In this document: positions 25,076-33,482 of the stretch, piece after piece
Layout: each line of letters begins with the position of its first letter
How positions within the stretch are numbered: position 1 is the first letter of the stretch
IMG/VR virus record: IMGVR_UViG_3300048835_000978
Coordinates: 1 to 64,000 of that record
DNA: 64,000 nucleotides
Strand: one strand, 5' to 3'
From: a virus
The notes under the pieces: model-generated
Told to the model about the DNA's origin: nothing
The model's input: the letters and a program-made list of their open reading frames with translations, nothing else
Database searches by the model: none
Translations under genes and position numbers: made by a program

Positions 25076-26716
25076 TTAGGACTGCATATCGGTGATGCGG
25101 TAGCCCGCGCCACCCAGTTCCAGTTGACCGCCGAAGCGCGCCCGCAAGATGATCATGCGGGTGTTGCGACGAGCCAGATCGGCATCCTCGGTGACGACGC
25201 GAATGCCGAAACCGCTGCGCCGATACATGCGATAACGGTTCATGCAGAAGAAACCGGCGTCCGCATTGTCGATCGATTCGTTGATCTTGTGCGGATGGCC
25301 CAGCAGCTCGTAGCTCTCGTGGTCCATGCCGAACACGCGGCGAGCGTCCGAAGCGCCAACCGGAATGCCACGAGCGCGACTGTAGGTCGTCTCGTTGGTG
25401 ATATATACCGAACGAGCACGGCCTGCCTCGGTGCGGAACTCCTTCTTGACGCCAAACAGCAGCGCCTCGTAATCGTCGATTTCCGGCGGGCCAACAGCGC
25501 CGTTTTCGCTGGTCGTGGTGGTGACGGCGCTCGACACAAACAAGCCTTCCGGCCGATCGGTGCCGTTGCCACTCGTGACTACGTTGTCCAGCTCCTGTTG
25601 GAAGCGAACACCATAGCGATCGACCAAGGCATCGCCAATTGCGACCGGGCTGTCGGCCTCGAAGTCCAGGCCGGACTCGATCGCGCCGGTGATCGGATGG
25701 ATGTTCGTATCGAACGCGGCAATAAAGGCGTCGGTGTCGAACAGGCCGATCGACGTGCCTTCCGAAACGCCCCAGGAGAGCGTCGGGTTGCCGATCGACA
25801 CACCTTCGATGCGACGCCGGGTGACGTTTCGCACCGTGACCAGCGGGTAGATTTCGCCAGTCAGCAGCGGCGTGAAGATAACCAGATCGTCGAACTCGAT
25901 CGGCACAGCTTCCAGACCGCCGGAGAGCGTGTCATCGAGCAGCGTCTTGCGATGCAGCTCGTTGTGAATGCGATTGCCCTTCGACCAGAACTGCGCTTCC
26001 TCGCCTTTGTCGTCCGCGCCGACCGGACCCACGAACTTGCATTCGTGGACCGCGTACTGGCAGAGCTGCCAGTCCTCTTCGGTCATCCGCATGGCGGGCG
26101 GAATGGCCTGACGGTGAGCGTTGCAGCTCTTGTTGACCATCAGCTTGAACCAGGCGCCGGCGATGGCCTTCTGGCGATCGCTGGGCACGTCCAGGCGGCG
26201 CGGCGCGATATCGCAGTTCTCGTCGATGCCCACGCCGGTCATCACCGGGCGACCGGAGAATTCCTTACGGAACATCTGGTCGCGGCCGCGGTACATGTCC
26301 CAGGTCGCCCCGGTGCGAGAATCGTCGAAGCGCTCGACGATCGACTTGACGCGCACGCGAGCCTCGTCGTTGTACTCGCCCAGCGCGCTGCCGGCCATGG
26401 CGTAAGCCTTGCGGCCCAGCCCGGTCGAAGCATCGGCCCCGTCGCCGCCGGCCGGCTGCGCCTTGGTGATCGTGGTCAGCATCTTCTCCTCGAACTTGCT
26501 GAATCGATCCTCCATCCGCTTGTCCAGGTCCGAGAAAAATTCCTCGCGGGCCTGCGCGTTCGGGGTGACGGTCAATTCCTTGACCTTTTTCGGCTCCAGC
26601 TTCTCATCGAGAATCGCCGTCTGGACCGCCTCGCGCACGGCAGCGTCGTCCGCGTCGGCAGCCAGACCGAAGTTGGCGACCATGTGCTGTTTCAGTTGCG
26701 GTGTGACCTTTAACAC
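25076..26716 (-). CDS. Major capsid protein (HK97 fold)
   Basis: 546 residues from GTG 26716, picked because an excellent AAGGAGG (26724-26730) lies seven bases upstream. The first ~110 residues are charged helix (DKRMEDRFSKFEEKM), the scaffold-like delta region normally cut off by the prohead protease. The rest has the HK97-fold features: an E-loop-like segment, a P-domain with the spine helix, and the A-domain strands near LVTVRNVTRRRIEGVSIGNP and SVYITNETTYSRARG. It is preceded by protease and followed by a strong terminator. Length (546) is larger than average for the fold, chiefly due to the delta domain. Confidence 0.88.
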   Translation of the reverse strand: MLKVTPQLKQHMVANFGLAADADDAAVREAVQTAILDEKLEPKKVKELTVTPNAQAREEFFSDLDKRMEDRFSKFEEKMLTTITKAQPAGGDGADASTGLGRKAYAMAGSALGEYNDEARVRVKSIVERFDDSRTGATWDMYRGRDQMFRKEFSGRPVMTGVGIDENCDIAPRRLDVPSDRQKAIAGAWFKLMVNKSCNAHRQAIPPAMRMTEEDWQLCQYAVHECKFVGPVGADDKGEEAQFWSKGNRIHNELHRKTLLDDTLSGGLEAVPIEFDDLVIFTPLLTGEIYPLVTVRNVTRRRIEGVSIGNPTLSWGVSEGTSIGLFDTDAFIAAFDTNIHPITGAIESGLDFEADSPVAIGDALVDRYGVRFQQELDNVVTSGNGTDRPEGLFVSSAVTTTTSENGAVGPPEIDDYEALLFGVKKEFRTEAGRARSVYITNETTYSRARGIPVGASDARRVFGMDHESYELLGHPHKINESIDNADAGFFCMNRYRMYRRSGFGIRVVTEDADLARRNTRMIILRARFGGQLELGGAGYRITDMQS

Positions 26717-26723
26717 GTTCAAA

Positions 26724-26730
26724 CCTCCTT
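26724..26730 (-). promoter_or_regulatory. Strong ribosome binding site of the capsid gene
   Basis: AAGGAGG, seven bases before the GTG start at 26716. Directly upstream (26739-26759) is a six-pair hairpin CGCGAC...GTCGCG with an A/G-rich loop, which may stop or process the transcript from the protease gene. Together they explain high expression of capsid protein from a rare start codon. Confidence 0.7.
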
Positions 26731-26781
26731 GAAAGAACCGCGACTTTCACAGGGTCGCGAGCTGTTGGCAAAAAACGCTCT

Positions 26782-28395
26782 TTAATTCAGCAGCGGCTCC
26801 AGCGGTTCAAGCTGCTGTTCAACGGTTTTAATCGCATCGAGCAGAGCGCTGCCGGCCAGGGCGGCAGCCTCTTCGTCGGCCATGAACAGGGCCGCGCAAG
26901 TTTTGCGAGTCAGTTGCTCCAGGCTGTCCGAAGCGATCGGCGCGAGCGGTGCGCCCAAGCTGGCCAGGGCCTTCGTGACAACCTGGGGCTTGATTTCGAC
27001 CGCTTCGGGTGTTCCCGTCCATGCCGGCAGACCGGCATCGTTCATCGCCCACGACGAGCGATAGCAGGCGTGCTTGCCGCCGTGGTAGATGCAGAAGATC
27101 GCCGAGTCAGCAAACGTGGCGACCATGCTGGCCCCATCGTCGTAGCTCGGCAGATCGGTTGCGCCGCTAGCGCATAAGTGAGACACCGCCGTCCGGCGCA
27201 GTTTGTGGGCGACCCACTCGAAGGAACCTTCGAGATAGTCATCCATGATGCCGTACATGCCTTTGGTCGACAGCTCGCCGGACGACTTGGCGACCAGCGC
27301 GTCGAGCGACTTGCGGTAAACAGGCACTTCGGACGGATCGAAGTTGGCCAGATCGATCAACGACTGGCCCACTGCCCGTAGCTTCCCCTTGGTTTCCAGC
27401 GAGATTTCGCTGCTCTTGTTTTTATTGCAATCGCAGGTGCCGTCTGGCTTCATGCCGGGACAGCCGCCGGGCCTCTTTTTCTTGCGGCGCTTTTTGGCGG
27501 TTGCGGTCGTTTCCGGCGGCGTGGCCTCCGTGCCACCGGACGTGTCGTCATCGGCCAGCATCTTGCCAGCCAGGTCCGCGCCGGAAACTTGTGTCGGTCG
27601 CTGGTCGAAGATGTTCTTCGCCCAGGCTTTGACCATTTCGTGTTGCAGCATGCCGCGGCTGTGAGCCGTGGCCAGGCCGTCGAATTCCTTCGTGGCCCAA
27701 ACGCTGCCTTCACCCGCGTAAACATCGAGCACCCGGCCATCAGAGTTGGCCGGGATCGAGCACAGCGTTCCCTCGTACACGTTGGCCTTTTTGACGTGCC
27801 AGCCGATGGGAATCTGCTGGCCGTTCAAGCCTTTCTTGAAACCGCGCGGCTCGAAGTCGCTGGGGATAAATCCATGGCTCATCCGCAGCGCCTTCATCCG
27901 CGTGAGCACGGCGGCATCGCGGCCCAACTCGGTGTCGGCAATGGCAAACTGACACTTGACCCACTTGTCGTTCTGGTCGAGCAGTTTGACGTGCCGGCCG
28001 ATCGGCTGGAGCTTGATGTGGTGCCATAACAGCGGCATATCCACGTCAATCGCCAGACCCTTCGACTCCAGGACATCGCCGTCCCGGTCCAGATTGGACG
28101 AGGACAGGATGCCGTCGAACATGAGGATCGCGCCATCCGGCAAGTCGCTGCCGTCGCGCAGCGACTTGATCCGCATGTCCTCATCGCCCCAAGTGAGGCG
28201 CGAGGCAGCTTCGGCAATTTCCTTTTGCCACAGATCGCCCGACGCCAGATTAAAAATCTTGGTCGGGCACAGCGCGCTCTCGCCCTGGCCGAAGCATGGC
28301 AACAGGCCGCCGATGTCGCGAGCGGCCGTGCCGATGCCCCAGAGCGCGTCGCGCTCGCCGAGCGATTTCAGGATGGCTTCAATGTCGAGCTTCAT
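26782..28395 (-). CDS. Prohead protease with long C-terminal extension
   Basis: 537 residues. Residues ~75-270 are an HK97-type (U35/S14-like fold) prohead protease: GAILMFDGILSSSNLDRDGD start, DMPLLWHH with the catalytic His, and ALRMSHGFIPSDF with the catalytic Ser in the M-S-x-G-F context, then GTLCSIPANSDG near its end. A Lys-rich linker (KKRRKKKRP) and a short Cys cluster (CPGMKPDGTCDC) lead to a further ~180-residue domain of unknown fold. The family is usually 180-250 residues, so this is a protease-scaffold or protease-plus-unknown fusion. It processes the delta domain of the capsid protein encoded next. Confidence 0.82.
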   Translation of the reverse strand: MKLDIEAILKSLGERDALWGIGTAARDIGGLLPCFGQGESALCPTKIFNLASGDLWQKEIAEAASRLTWGDEDMRIKSLRDGSDLPDGAILMFDGILSSSNLDRDGDVLESKGLAIDVDMPLLWHHIKLQPIGRHVKLLDQNDKWVKCQFAIADTELGRDAAVLTRMKALRMSHGFIPSDFEPRGFKKGLNGQQIPIGWHVKKANVYEGTLCSIPANSDGRVLDVYAGEGSVWATKEFDGLATAHSRGMLQHEMVKAWAKNIFDQRPTQVSGADLAGKMLADDDTSGGTEATPPETTATAKKRRKKKRPGGCPGMKPDGTCDCNKNKSSEISLETKGKLRAVGQSLIDLANFDPSEVPVYRKSLDALVAKSSGELSTKGMYGIMDDYLEGSFEWVAHKLRRTAVSHLCASGATDLPSYDDGASMVATFADSAIFCIYHGGKHACYRSSWAMNDAGLPAWTGTPEAVEIKPQVVTKALASLGAPLAPIASDSLEQLTRKTCAALFMADEEAAALAGSALLDAIKTVEQQLEPLEPLLN

Positions 28396-28453
28396 TTGTG
28401 CGACTCACCTACTGGCCAGCGTTCAGTCCAATCGCTCCCGGCGGCCAACTCGG

Positions 28454-28915
28454 TTAGTTGACCTTAACCATCGACAACTGGGCCTCCTTGACCGTCACGT
28501 CGTTGCCCGAAGCATCGACAGCGATGACCATCAGTTCGACGTAATCGTCGATGGCCAGTTCCAGCGGCCAGTTGCAGATCGACAGGCTCTGCGGCAAGTC
28601 GACCGCCGTGTGGTTCATCAGTGCCTTGGTGCCAGTGACGATCGTGCCGTTCTTGGCCAGCGCGATGCCCACCTGGCCCGCGGCGTCGCCCGACGTGCCC
28701 GACAGGTCGTCCAGCTCGCCAGTGAGCTGCGCGGAAACGATGTACTGACCGGGAGTGTTGGCGGTGAGCCGGCTGTTGGCCGTATCGATTTCCACGTCAT
28801 TGCGACCATGACGGCTGACGGCATTGGCGGACCAGCCAGTCACCTTGCGGCCGGTGGCGCGAGCGTTGAAGTTCGTCGAGCCGCCAGTGATGTACATCGA
28901 GCCATGAGCGTTCAT
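28454..28915 (-). CDS. Head decoration-type jelly-roll protein
   Basis: 153 residues with a C1q/TNF-like pattern: strands such as TGWSANAVSRHGRNDVEID and the turn NTPGQYIVSAQLTG, followed by GIALAKNGTIVTGT and DYVELMVIAVDASGNDVTV. Such beta-jelly-roll proteins decorate capsids or tail tips. Position between protease and head genes favours the head. It comes just after a strong hairpin terminator, so it may have its own promoter. Confidence 0.6.
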   Translation of the reverse strand: MNAHGSMYITGGSTNFNARATGRKVTGWSANAVSRHGRNDVEIDTANSRLTANTPGQYIVSAQLTGELDDLSGTSGDAAGQVGIALAKNGTIVTGTKALMNHTAVDLPQSLSICNWPLELAIDDYVELMVIAVDASGNDVTVKEAQLSMVKVN

Positions 28916-28926
28916 GTGTTTTCTCC

Positions 28927-28979
28927 GACAGTTAAAACGAAAAGCCCCGTATCGAACGCGAATGTTCGACCGGGGCTTA
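28927..28979 (-). terminator. Intrinsic terminator between 29004 and 28915
   Basis: Arms AAGCCCCG (28942-28949) and CGGGGCTT (28971-28978) with an inner TCGAAC/GTTCGA helix form a long hairpin; on the minus strand TTTTCGTTTTAAC follows. It would end the transcript coming from the head genes at 29004 and separate it from the decoration gene. Confidence 0.8.
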
Positions 28980-29003
28980 GTGGTGGTGATCGCCGCGGCT
29001 GAA

Positions 29004-29186
29004 TCAGGTTATTTGCAGATCGTCTTCAACTTGCGCCTTGCACAGTTCGCCGCGCGAGTTGTAGTGAAAGGTCGCCCGGACTTGGCCGGCTACAGCCAGC
29101 TTGCGTTGCGGAGTGGCGAGGACTTTAATCAGGTCCATCGCTGCCCGCAAGCGGTCTTCGGGCGACATTTCCTTTTCTTTTGCCAT
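29004..29186 (-). CDS. Small charged protein
   Basis: 60 residues, MAKEKEMSPEDRLRAAMDL start, helical and charged, with a beta C-terminus (VRATFHYNSRGELC). No family. Lies between a head gene and a terminator; coding style fits its neighbours. Confidence 0.5.
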   Translation of the reverse strand: MAKEKEMSPEDRLRAAMDLIKVLATPQRKLAVAGQVRATFHYNSRGELCKAQVEDDLQIT

Positions 29187-29241
29187 GATGATGCTAGGTG
29201 TGGTGTCGAAGATCGGTCAACGGTTCGCGCACGGGAATTTT

Positions 29242-29829
29242 TCACAGCCACTGCACGAAACAATCGCAGCGGGGATGCAGGGGCGGCCCCCGGCCCTTAA
29301 AAGGCTTGGCATTTCGCTCCAGGCACTCGCTGCACGACTTCCCGGTCGCCCGCCAGATCGCCTTCAGCCCCAGCGGGATCGCCAGCGACGTTTCGGCATC
29401 GGTCCAGGCTTGCGTGACTTCGGTAATCGCGATCGTCTGCGCCCGCCCGCGGCCGAAAGCCTGCTGGAATAGCGAGCGGACTTGCAGATCGTTTTCGGTC
29501 GGCTTGGCCAGCAGATTGCTGGTGTGAACCGTCAGTAACCCGGCCAGGTTTTTCGAGTAGTTGGTAGCCCAGACTTGCGCGGCGGCTTGCGAGTCGCCGG
29601 CCAGATCGAACTGCGAGCGGAAACTGCGGTGCGCTCGCTGGTAGGTGCTGGCCAGCGCGGATTGCAATCGCGAGGCGAGCTTGATTTCTTGCTCGGCCCA
29701 GAACGCACTAGTTAGCCCGGCGCCACTGGCGAGCTGCGCGTTGACGGCGCGGCGCTGCACCGAGAGGGCCTTGTAAGCTGCGGCTTCCATAGCCGCTTCG
29801 AGTGTGGTCCGACCGTGAACCGCGGGCAT
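29242..29829 (-). CDS. Head morphogenesis protein (Mu F/SPP1 gp7-like)
   Basis: 195 residues from ATG 29829, just after the stop of the upstream gene. The C-terminal half has AITEVTQAWTDAE, WRATGKSCSECLERNAK and LHPRCDCFVQW, the Cys-Cys/His-Arg-Cys pattern of the Mu F-like minor head domain that sits near the portal. The N-terminal half is alpha-helical. Typical family members are longer (250-400); this is the minimal version. It helps assemble the portal vertex. Confidence 0.8.
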   Translation of the reverse strand: MPAVHGRTTLEAAMEAAAYKALSVQRRAVNAQLASGAGLTSAFWAEQEIKLASRLQSALASTYQRAHRSFRSQFDLAGDSQAAAQVWATNYSKNLAGLLTVHTSNLLAKPTENDLQVRSLFQQAFGRGRAQTIAITEVTQAWTDAETSLAIPLGLKAIWRATGKSCSECLERNAKPFKGRGPPLHPRCDCFVQWL

Positions 29830-29830
29830 G

Positions 29831-30184
29831 TCAGTATTGCGACCAATCATCCTTTGGGGTGTCATCGCCAGGCAGTTCGCCGTCTGCGCCGTCGGAAATG
29901 ACGAGTACACTGTCGGCGGTCGGCTTGGCATCGCGGATCGTCTTGAGCAGCCCGCGCGCCGTCGTGAGAACCGAGTTGTTCGTTGGCGGCGCGTCGCGCA
30001 GCGCCTTGCCAAGCTGCTGAATGAGCGACATGACTTGCTGCGACCAGCCATGCTCGCGGACATGGATCAGCTCGCCGTGGTCTTCGACGGAGAGCGTGTC
30101 GATCCACTTTCCCAGGTCGCTATAGCCGCGCGTCGTGGCGATCTTGTCGGCCACCCGGTCGTCGATGATTGCGTAGTAACTCAT
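29831..30184 (-). CDS. Hypothetical head-region protein
   Basis: 117 residues, beginning MSYYAIIDDRVADKIATTRGY, acidic C-terminus. Overlaps the upstream gene by four bases. In many phages a small protein of this style precedes the Mu F-like gene, but no domain is known to me. Confidence 0.52.
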   Translation of the reverse strand: MSYYAIIDDRVADKIATTRGYSDLGKWIDTLSVEDHGELIHVREHGWSQQVMSLIQQLGKALRDAPPTNNSVLTTARGLLKTIRDAKPTADSVLVISDGADGELPGDDTPKDDWSQY

Positions 30185-30990
30185 TTGCCGCGCTGCTTTC
30201 GCTTAAGTGCTTCAAATTCGGAATCGCTCAGGGCCATGAGCTTTTTGATTTCGGCTACGCTCTTGGCTTTGTATTGGGCCTTCGCGCGAAACGCACCCGT
30301 CCCCCGGCAGTAATACAGATTGTGCCCAGTATACTGATGCGCGTTCTTGCCGCCGGAGAATTCTTTTTGCCCATCATAGATGATCAGGTGCGTTGGCCTC
30401 TTGCCGCCAGCCCATTCTTTTTTGCGCTGGTTGCTCTCCGGGTGGACTGTCACTTTGCCGTTCTTATTGTCGACCATCGCTTTGACTTCAACGCCGTGCA
30501 GCTTCCCGTTGATCTTGATCGTATTGTCCATCGGCTTGTTGTCATCGGTGCGCTTCGCGCCGAGCTTGCGAGCGATCATGGCTTCCACTTTGTCGGCGAA
30601 CGCCTGCTTCTCTTTTGTCGACGGCTTGTACGTCGCCTTCGCCCGCTCGGCCTTCGACGTGAGCGGCTTTTGTTCGGGAACTCGCGAGGCCCCTGATTTC
30701 GCAGCGGTCTTTGGTTTGGCGGCCGGCTTCGCCTTGGCGGCCGGCTTCGCCTTGGCGGCAGGTTTCGCAGCGGCAGTCCCACGCTTGCCACCACTGCCAC
30801 GGCCGGAGCAGAACTGCCCGCCGCGCGGGCCTGCGGGCAAGTGACAGGCGTTGGCTTTGGTGAGTAGGTCTGTGGCTTCATTGAGCAGCGATTCCAGCGA
30901 TTTCTTTCTGGATCGCTTTCGCTGAATCCACGCATCCCCGAACTTGCCGTCCTTGGTTACAGGCACGTTGAATAATTCAGTGAGAATCAT
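30181..30990 (-). CDS. PAG-module protein with probable PD-(D/E)XK nuclease domain
   Basis: 269 residues from ATG 30990, which sits in an ATGA overlap with the (read-through) end of the metallopeptidase gene. Layout: helical N-terminus; PAGPRGGQF (52-60) in the context ACHLPAGPRGGQFCSG; an Ala/Lys/Pro repeat linker (72-100); then a C-terminal domain with Asp 155, INGKLHGVEVK (Glu 168, Lys 170) and HPESNQRKKEW, the arrangement of a PD-(D/E)XK nuclease active site. It shares the PAG module with the neighbouring metallopeptidase, which suggests a packaged or head-associated effector. Nuclease activity is a prediction from this pattern. Confidence 0.62.
   Translation of the reverse strand: MILTELFNVPVTKDGKFGDAWIQRKRSRKKSLESLLNEATDLLTKANACHLPAGPRGGQFCSGRGSGGKRGTAAAKPAAKAKPAAKAKPAAKPKTAAKSGASRVPEQKPLTSKAERAKATYKPSTKEKQAFADKVEAMIARKLGAKRTDDNKPMDNTIKINGKLHGVEVKAMVDNKNGKVTVHPESNQRKKEWAGGKRPTHLIIYDGQKEFSGGKNAHQYTGHNLYYCRGTGAFRAKAQYKAKSVAEIKKLMALSDSEFEALKRKQRGK
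30716..30775 (-). repeat. 18-bp tandem repeat coding the Ala/Lys linker
   Basis: Within the nuclease-like gene the plus strand reads two full and one partial copies of a unit close to TTGGCGGCCGGCTTCGCC. On the protein side it gives repeated AKPA units. Such low-complexity linkers vary in copy number easily. Confidence 0.6.
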
Positions 30991-31139
30991 AGTAGACCGA
31001 ATTTTTCCCAAGCGGCATAAGACAACGGGAATGTTTTTTTGTCGACAAGACCCAAAATCACCGCTCGTCCAAATTCAGCGAATCCTTCGGCTGGGTTTGT
31101 TTTTGCATACTTAGACAGCCTTTCGCCTTCCTTTTTCTA
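30987..31139 (-). pseudogene. Read-through C-terminus of the metallopeptidase (after in-frame amber)
   Basis: Directly after the TAG at 31139-31137 the same frame stays open for 49 codons to TGA at 30989-30987. Its start (KKEGERLSKY) leads into AKTNPAEGFAEFG, the segment that in lethal-factor-like and related zincins supplies the third zinc ligand (Glu). The final TGA overlaps the ATG of the next gene as ATGA, the same overlap used all over this operon. So this is the genuine 3' end of the gene, and TAG interrupts it. Either an amber mutation, a sequencing variant, or programmed read-through. Confidence 0.82.
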
Positions 31140-31703
31140 CGCCGCCTTCCAGTCGCTACTGTCGCTACGCATCTGCACTCCGCTTCTCATCCCGGCTTTT
31201 ATAACGTCTGCTGCATGCGACAGTTCGTGCGCTAGGGTCGATTCAATCTGATCGCGTCTATCAAAAAATTTAGATGGCCCCTGTGTTGTTATATGCACCC
31301 GACCCATATACGAATCGTAAGCAGCACGTGCGCCTTTCAGGCCGACCGCCTTGCTCATGTCCTCTGATGTTTCATGCACAACGATCGAAACCAACTGGCT
31401 GCTGATCGCACTGGCCATCTTCTCCGGCATATCAGCAACAATTTGAGAGTACGCTTGTTCGACATAAGAAAAGCCCTCTTTGTCCGGGAATGGCTGCGAC
31501 TTTTCTCCTGGACCGGCCCATGAATAGTGGCTAATTGGTACATTGTTCAATAGTTCGCGTTTACTGCCAGTTGCTGGCGGTGCGCCGCCGATGCCGCATG
31601 ATGTAAATTGGCCGCCACCAGTTCGCCCAGCCGGCTTGCGACATAGGTTTCCCCTGATCTTGGCGGCAGCTTTACCAAGCAGCTGGTCGAGCGTCATGCT
31701 CAT
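31137..31703 (-). CDS. PAG-module zinc metallopeptidase, truncated at an amber codon
   Basis: 188 residues before TAG. The N-terminal module KPAGRTGGGQFTS (23-35) matches that of the next gene; the C-terminal part has STLAHELSHAADV with the zinc-binding HExxH (His 159, Glu 160, His 163). The third ligand expected ~45 residues on is present only in the read-through extension (30987-31139). The start ATG overlaps the portal stop as ATGA, so it is coupled to the portal gene. Without read-through the enzyme lacks its third ligand and is probably inactive. It could be a capsid-borne effector or a head maturation enzyme. Confidence 0.75.
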   Translation of the reverse strand: MSMTLDQLLGKAAAKIRGNLCRKPAGRTGGGQFTSCGIGGAPPATGSKRELLNNVPISHYSWAGPGEKSQPFPDKEGFSYVEQAYSQIVADMPEKMASAISSQLVSIVVHETSEDMSKAVGLKGARAAYDSYMGRVHITTQGPSKFFDRRDQIESTLAHELSHAADVIKAGMRSGVQMRSDSSDWKAA

Positions 31704-33265
31704 GTCGCCTTGCCCCCCTTGCCCTTCGGTACCCGCTTCTTCACGGGCGGTTTCTTGGCGGCGGCCTTAGCCTGCTGTTCCTTTGCCCCAATGACAAGCT
31801 CGGTACGTTCCATGTTGAAGCCATGGGCCTGCTCAGCCTGTGCGGCTTGCTGCTCGGCCTGGACATCGCGCATCGGCTGCTTGGCCCGCTCGTCGGTCGA
31901 CGGCTCCATGTTCAGGAATTCGCGGATGTCGTTCTCGCTGGTGATGCCGAGCTGTGCAGCCCATTGCATCTTGGCGAAGTGCATTTCGGCATCGTGCGGC
32001 TCGCACTCTTCGATCCAGGCATAAAGGTCGCCGCCGTCGCTGGGAAACTTGGTGCGGAAGCGGCGAGTCATCACCTGGCTCATCATCACGATCTGCGGAT
32101 TGACCACGTTGGCGCAGAGCGTGTTGTCAGCCAGTGCCGACGAGGCGTAGCTGCTGGCCTCCATTTCGCCGGACGAAATCGGCGATACGCCGTAGCCGCG
32201 ATCGATCCGCTTGCCCAGGTGTGTGTCGGTGTTGATGTAGTCCATTTCGGCTGGCGAGTTGGTCCAGGGATAGATGTCCTCGATCAACCCGTCGATGATG
32301 GCCGGCTCGCCGTGGTGCTCGACGCCAGCGTAAGCGTACTTGACGGCATCGATCAGTTGCCGCCGCTGCTTCGGATTGAGAATGCGGCGCTGGTCCATTG
32401 GGCGGCCATCGGGACCAGGCAAGCGGCCAGCCTTGATGACCACGCCGGGTTTGGGGCCATTGCGATAGCTGGCTAGTTGTGATCGCTGGACGTGCTCGCC
32501 AAGCACGGCGGAAAACGCATTGGCTTGCAGCGGCGACAGAGCGCCGGTCGGGTCTTCCGGGTCCGGCAGATAGAAATAGCACATGTCATCGGCGGGAATC
32601 GGAATCGGCTTTGTCTGCCCGGTCGGCGTGACATCCCATCGCTCGATCGTGGTGCGCCTGCCGAAGACTGGAGTAACCCAGTGGGCAGGGAACGGCCAGA
32701 TCGACATTTCGCCATTTTCGTCCGGGCCATCGAGATACCAGTAACTCTTGCCGGTGAGCTGCACGCTGGCGGCGGTGAAGTATGACAGGTGCCATCGCTC
32801 CATCAGATCGTTCGGCGTCTCGAACGCCCGCAGCATGGGATGGTTGTGATTAACTTCCATTCCTTCGGCCAGTTGCTTGCGGATGAAGTCTGGCGCCCGC
32901 TGGAATGTCTTGCGCAGAATCGGATCGGCCTGGATGCAATACATGCGCTCGCGGAACATCTTCGTGCGTTCCGGGCCGGCAGTCTGCCGCGACAGGCTGG
33001 TCGGCATCGTGCCAGCGCGGAATTCCTGGCGGGCGATGCGTGTGGCGATCGGACGAATGGCGGTGTAGACGTAGCCGCGGAAGTGCCTGTACTGCTCGCG
33101 GTGATGCTCGGTTTCGCGGTGGCGGCCAAACTCGTTTGAGTGCTGCTGCGAATAGAACGTGCCGCCGGATCGAGCGGACGCGCTGGCGCTGGCGGCCTTA
33201 AGAGACAGCGTGCGGTACTCGTCAGTGCGCCGCCGCGCGTCCGAGAGGATCATGTCGAGCTTCAT
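31700..33265 (-). CDS. Portal protein
   Basis: 521 residues from ATG 33265 with a GGAAG ribosome site (an earlier ATG would extend into a neighbour). Segments typical of HK97-like portals: RGYVYTAIRPIATRIARQEF near the N-terminus, the wing region NPKQRRQLIDAVKYAY, IIDGLIEDIYPW, and DRGYGVSPISSGEM in the crown area. The C-terminus is very Lys/Ala-rich (KKPPVKKRVPKGKGG) and probably flexible. It forms the dodecameric DNA gate and follows the terminase gene by about 3 kb of small genes. Confidence 0.9.
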   Translation of the reverse strand: MKLDMILSDARRRTDEYRTLSLKAASASASARSGGTFYSQQHSNEFGRHRETEHHREQYRHFRGYVYTAIRPIATRIARQEFRAGTMPTSLSRQTAGPERTKMFRERMYCIQADPILRKTFQRAPDFIRKQLAEGMEVNHNHPMLRAFETPNDLMERWHLSYFTAASVQLTGKSYWYLDGPDENGEMSIWPFPAHWVTPVFGRRTTIERWDVTPTGQTKPIPIPADDMCYFYLPDPEDPTGALSPLQANAFSAVLGEHVQRSQLASYRNGPKPGVVIKAGRLPGPDGRPMDQRRILNPKQRRQLIDAVKYAYAGVEHHGEPAIIDGLIEDIYPWTNSPAEMDYINTDTHLGKRIDRGYGVSPISSGEMEASSYASSALADNTLCANVVNPQIVMMSQVMTRRFRTKFPSDGGDLYAWIEECEPHDAEMHFAKMQWAAQLGITSENDIREFLNMEPSTDERAKQPMRDVQAEQQAAQAEQAHGFNMERTELVIGAKEQQAKAAAKKPPVKKRVPKGKGGKAT

Positions 33266-33296
33266 CGGCGAGCTTCCATTCTCCGCTGTGGCGATC

Positions 33297-33482
33297 TCAG
33301 CTATCGAGCCACTTAGTTCGCTTCTTTCGTAGTCGGCTTTTTCGCTGCAACCGCCCGCCGACATTGCGAGGGGATTCGAGCCCAATCGCAATTCGGTCGG
33401 CGCGACTTAACTCCCACACGCAAGGGCGGTATTGGCCGTCCCTGGTCCAGGTCCAAGCGATTGGCTTGCCGATGGACATCAC
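33297..33482 (-). CDS. Small basic protein upstream of portal
   Basis: 61 residues (MSIGKPIAWTWTRDGQYRP start; Arg/Lys-rich end RLQRKSRLRKKR), start overlapping the previous stop by four bases. Shape like a nucleic-acid binder. The overlap supports it as real; no family. Confidence 0.48.
   Translation of the reverse strand: MMSIGKPIAWTWTRDGQYRPCVWELSRADRIAIGLESPRNVGGRLQRKSRLRKKRTKWLDS

Noticed and set aside
25064-26713. A 549-codon plus-strand frame opposite the capsid gene
   Set aside because: It mirrors the capsid gene exactly, lacks a ribosome site and has a repetitive Arg/Asp/Ala composition, so it is a shadow frame.
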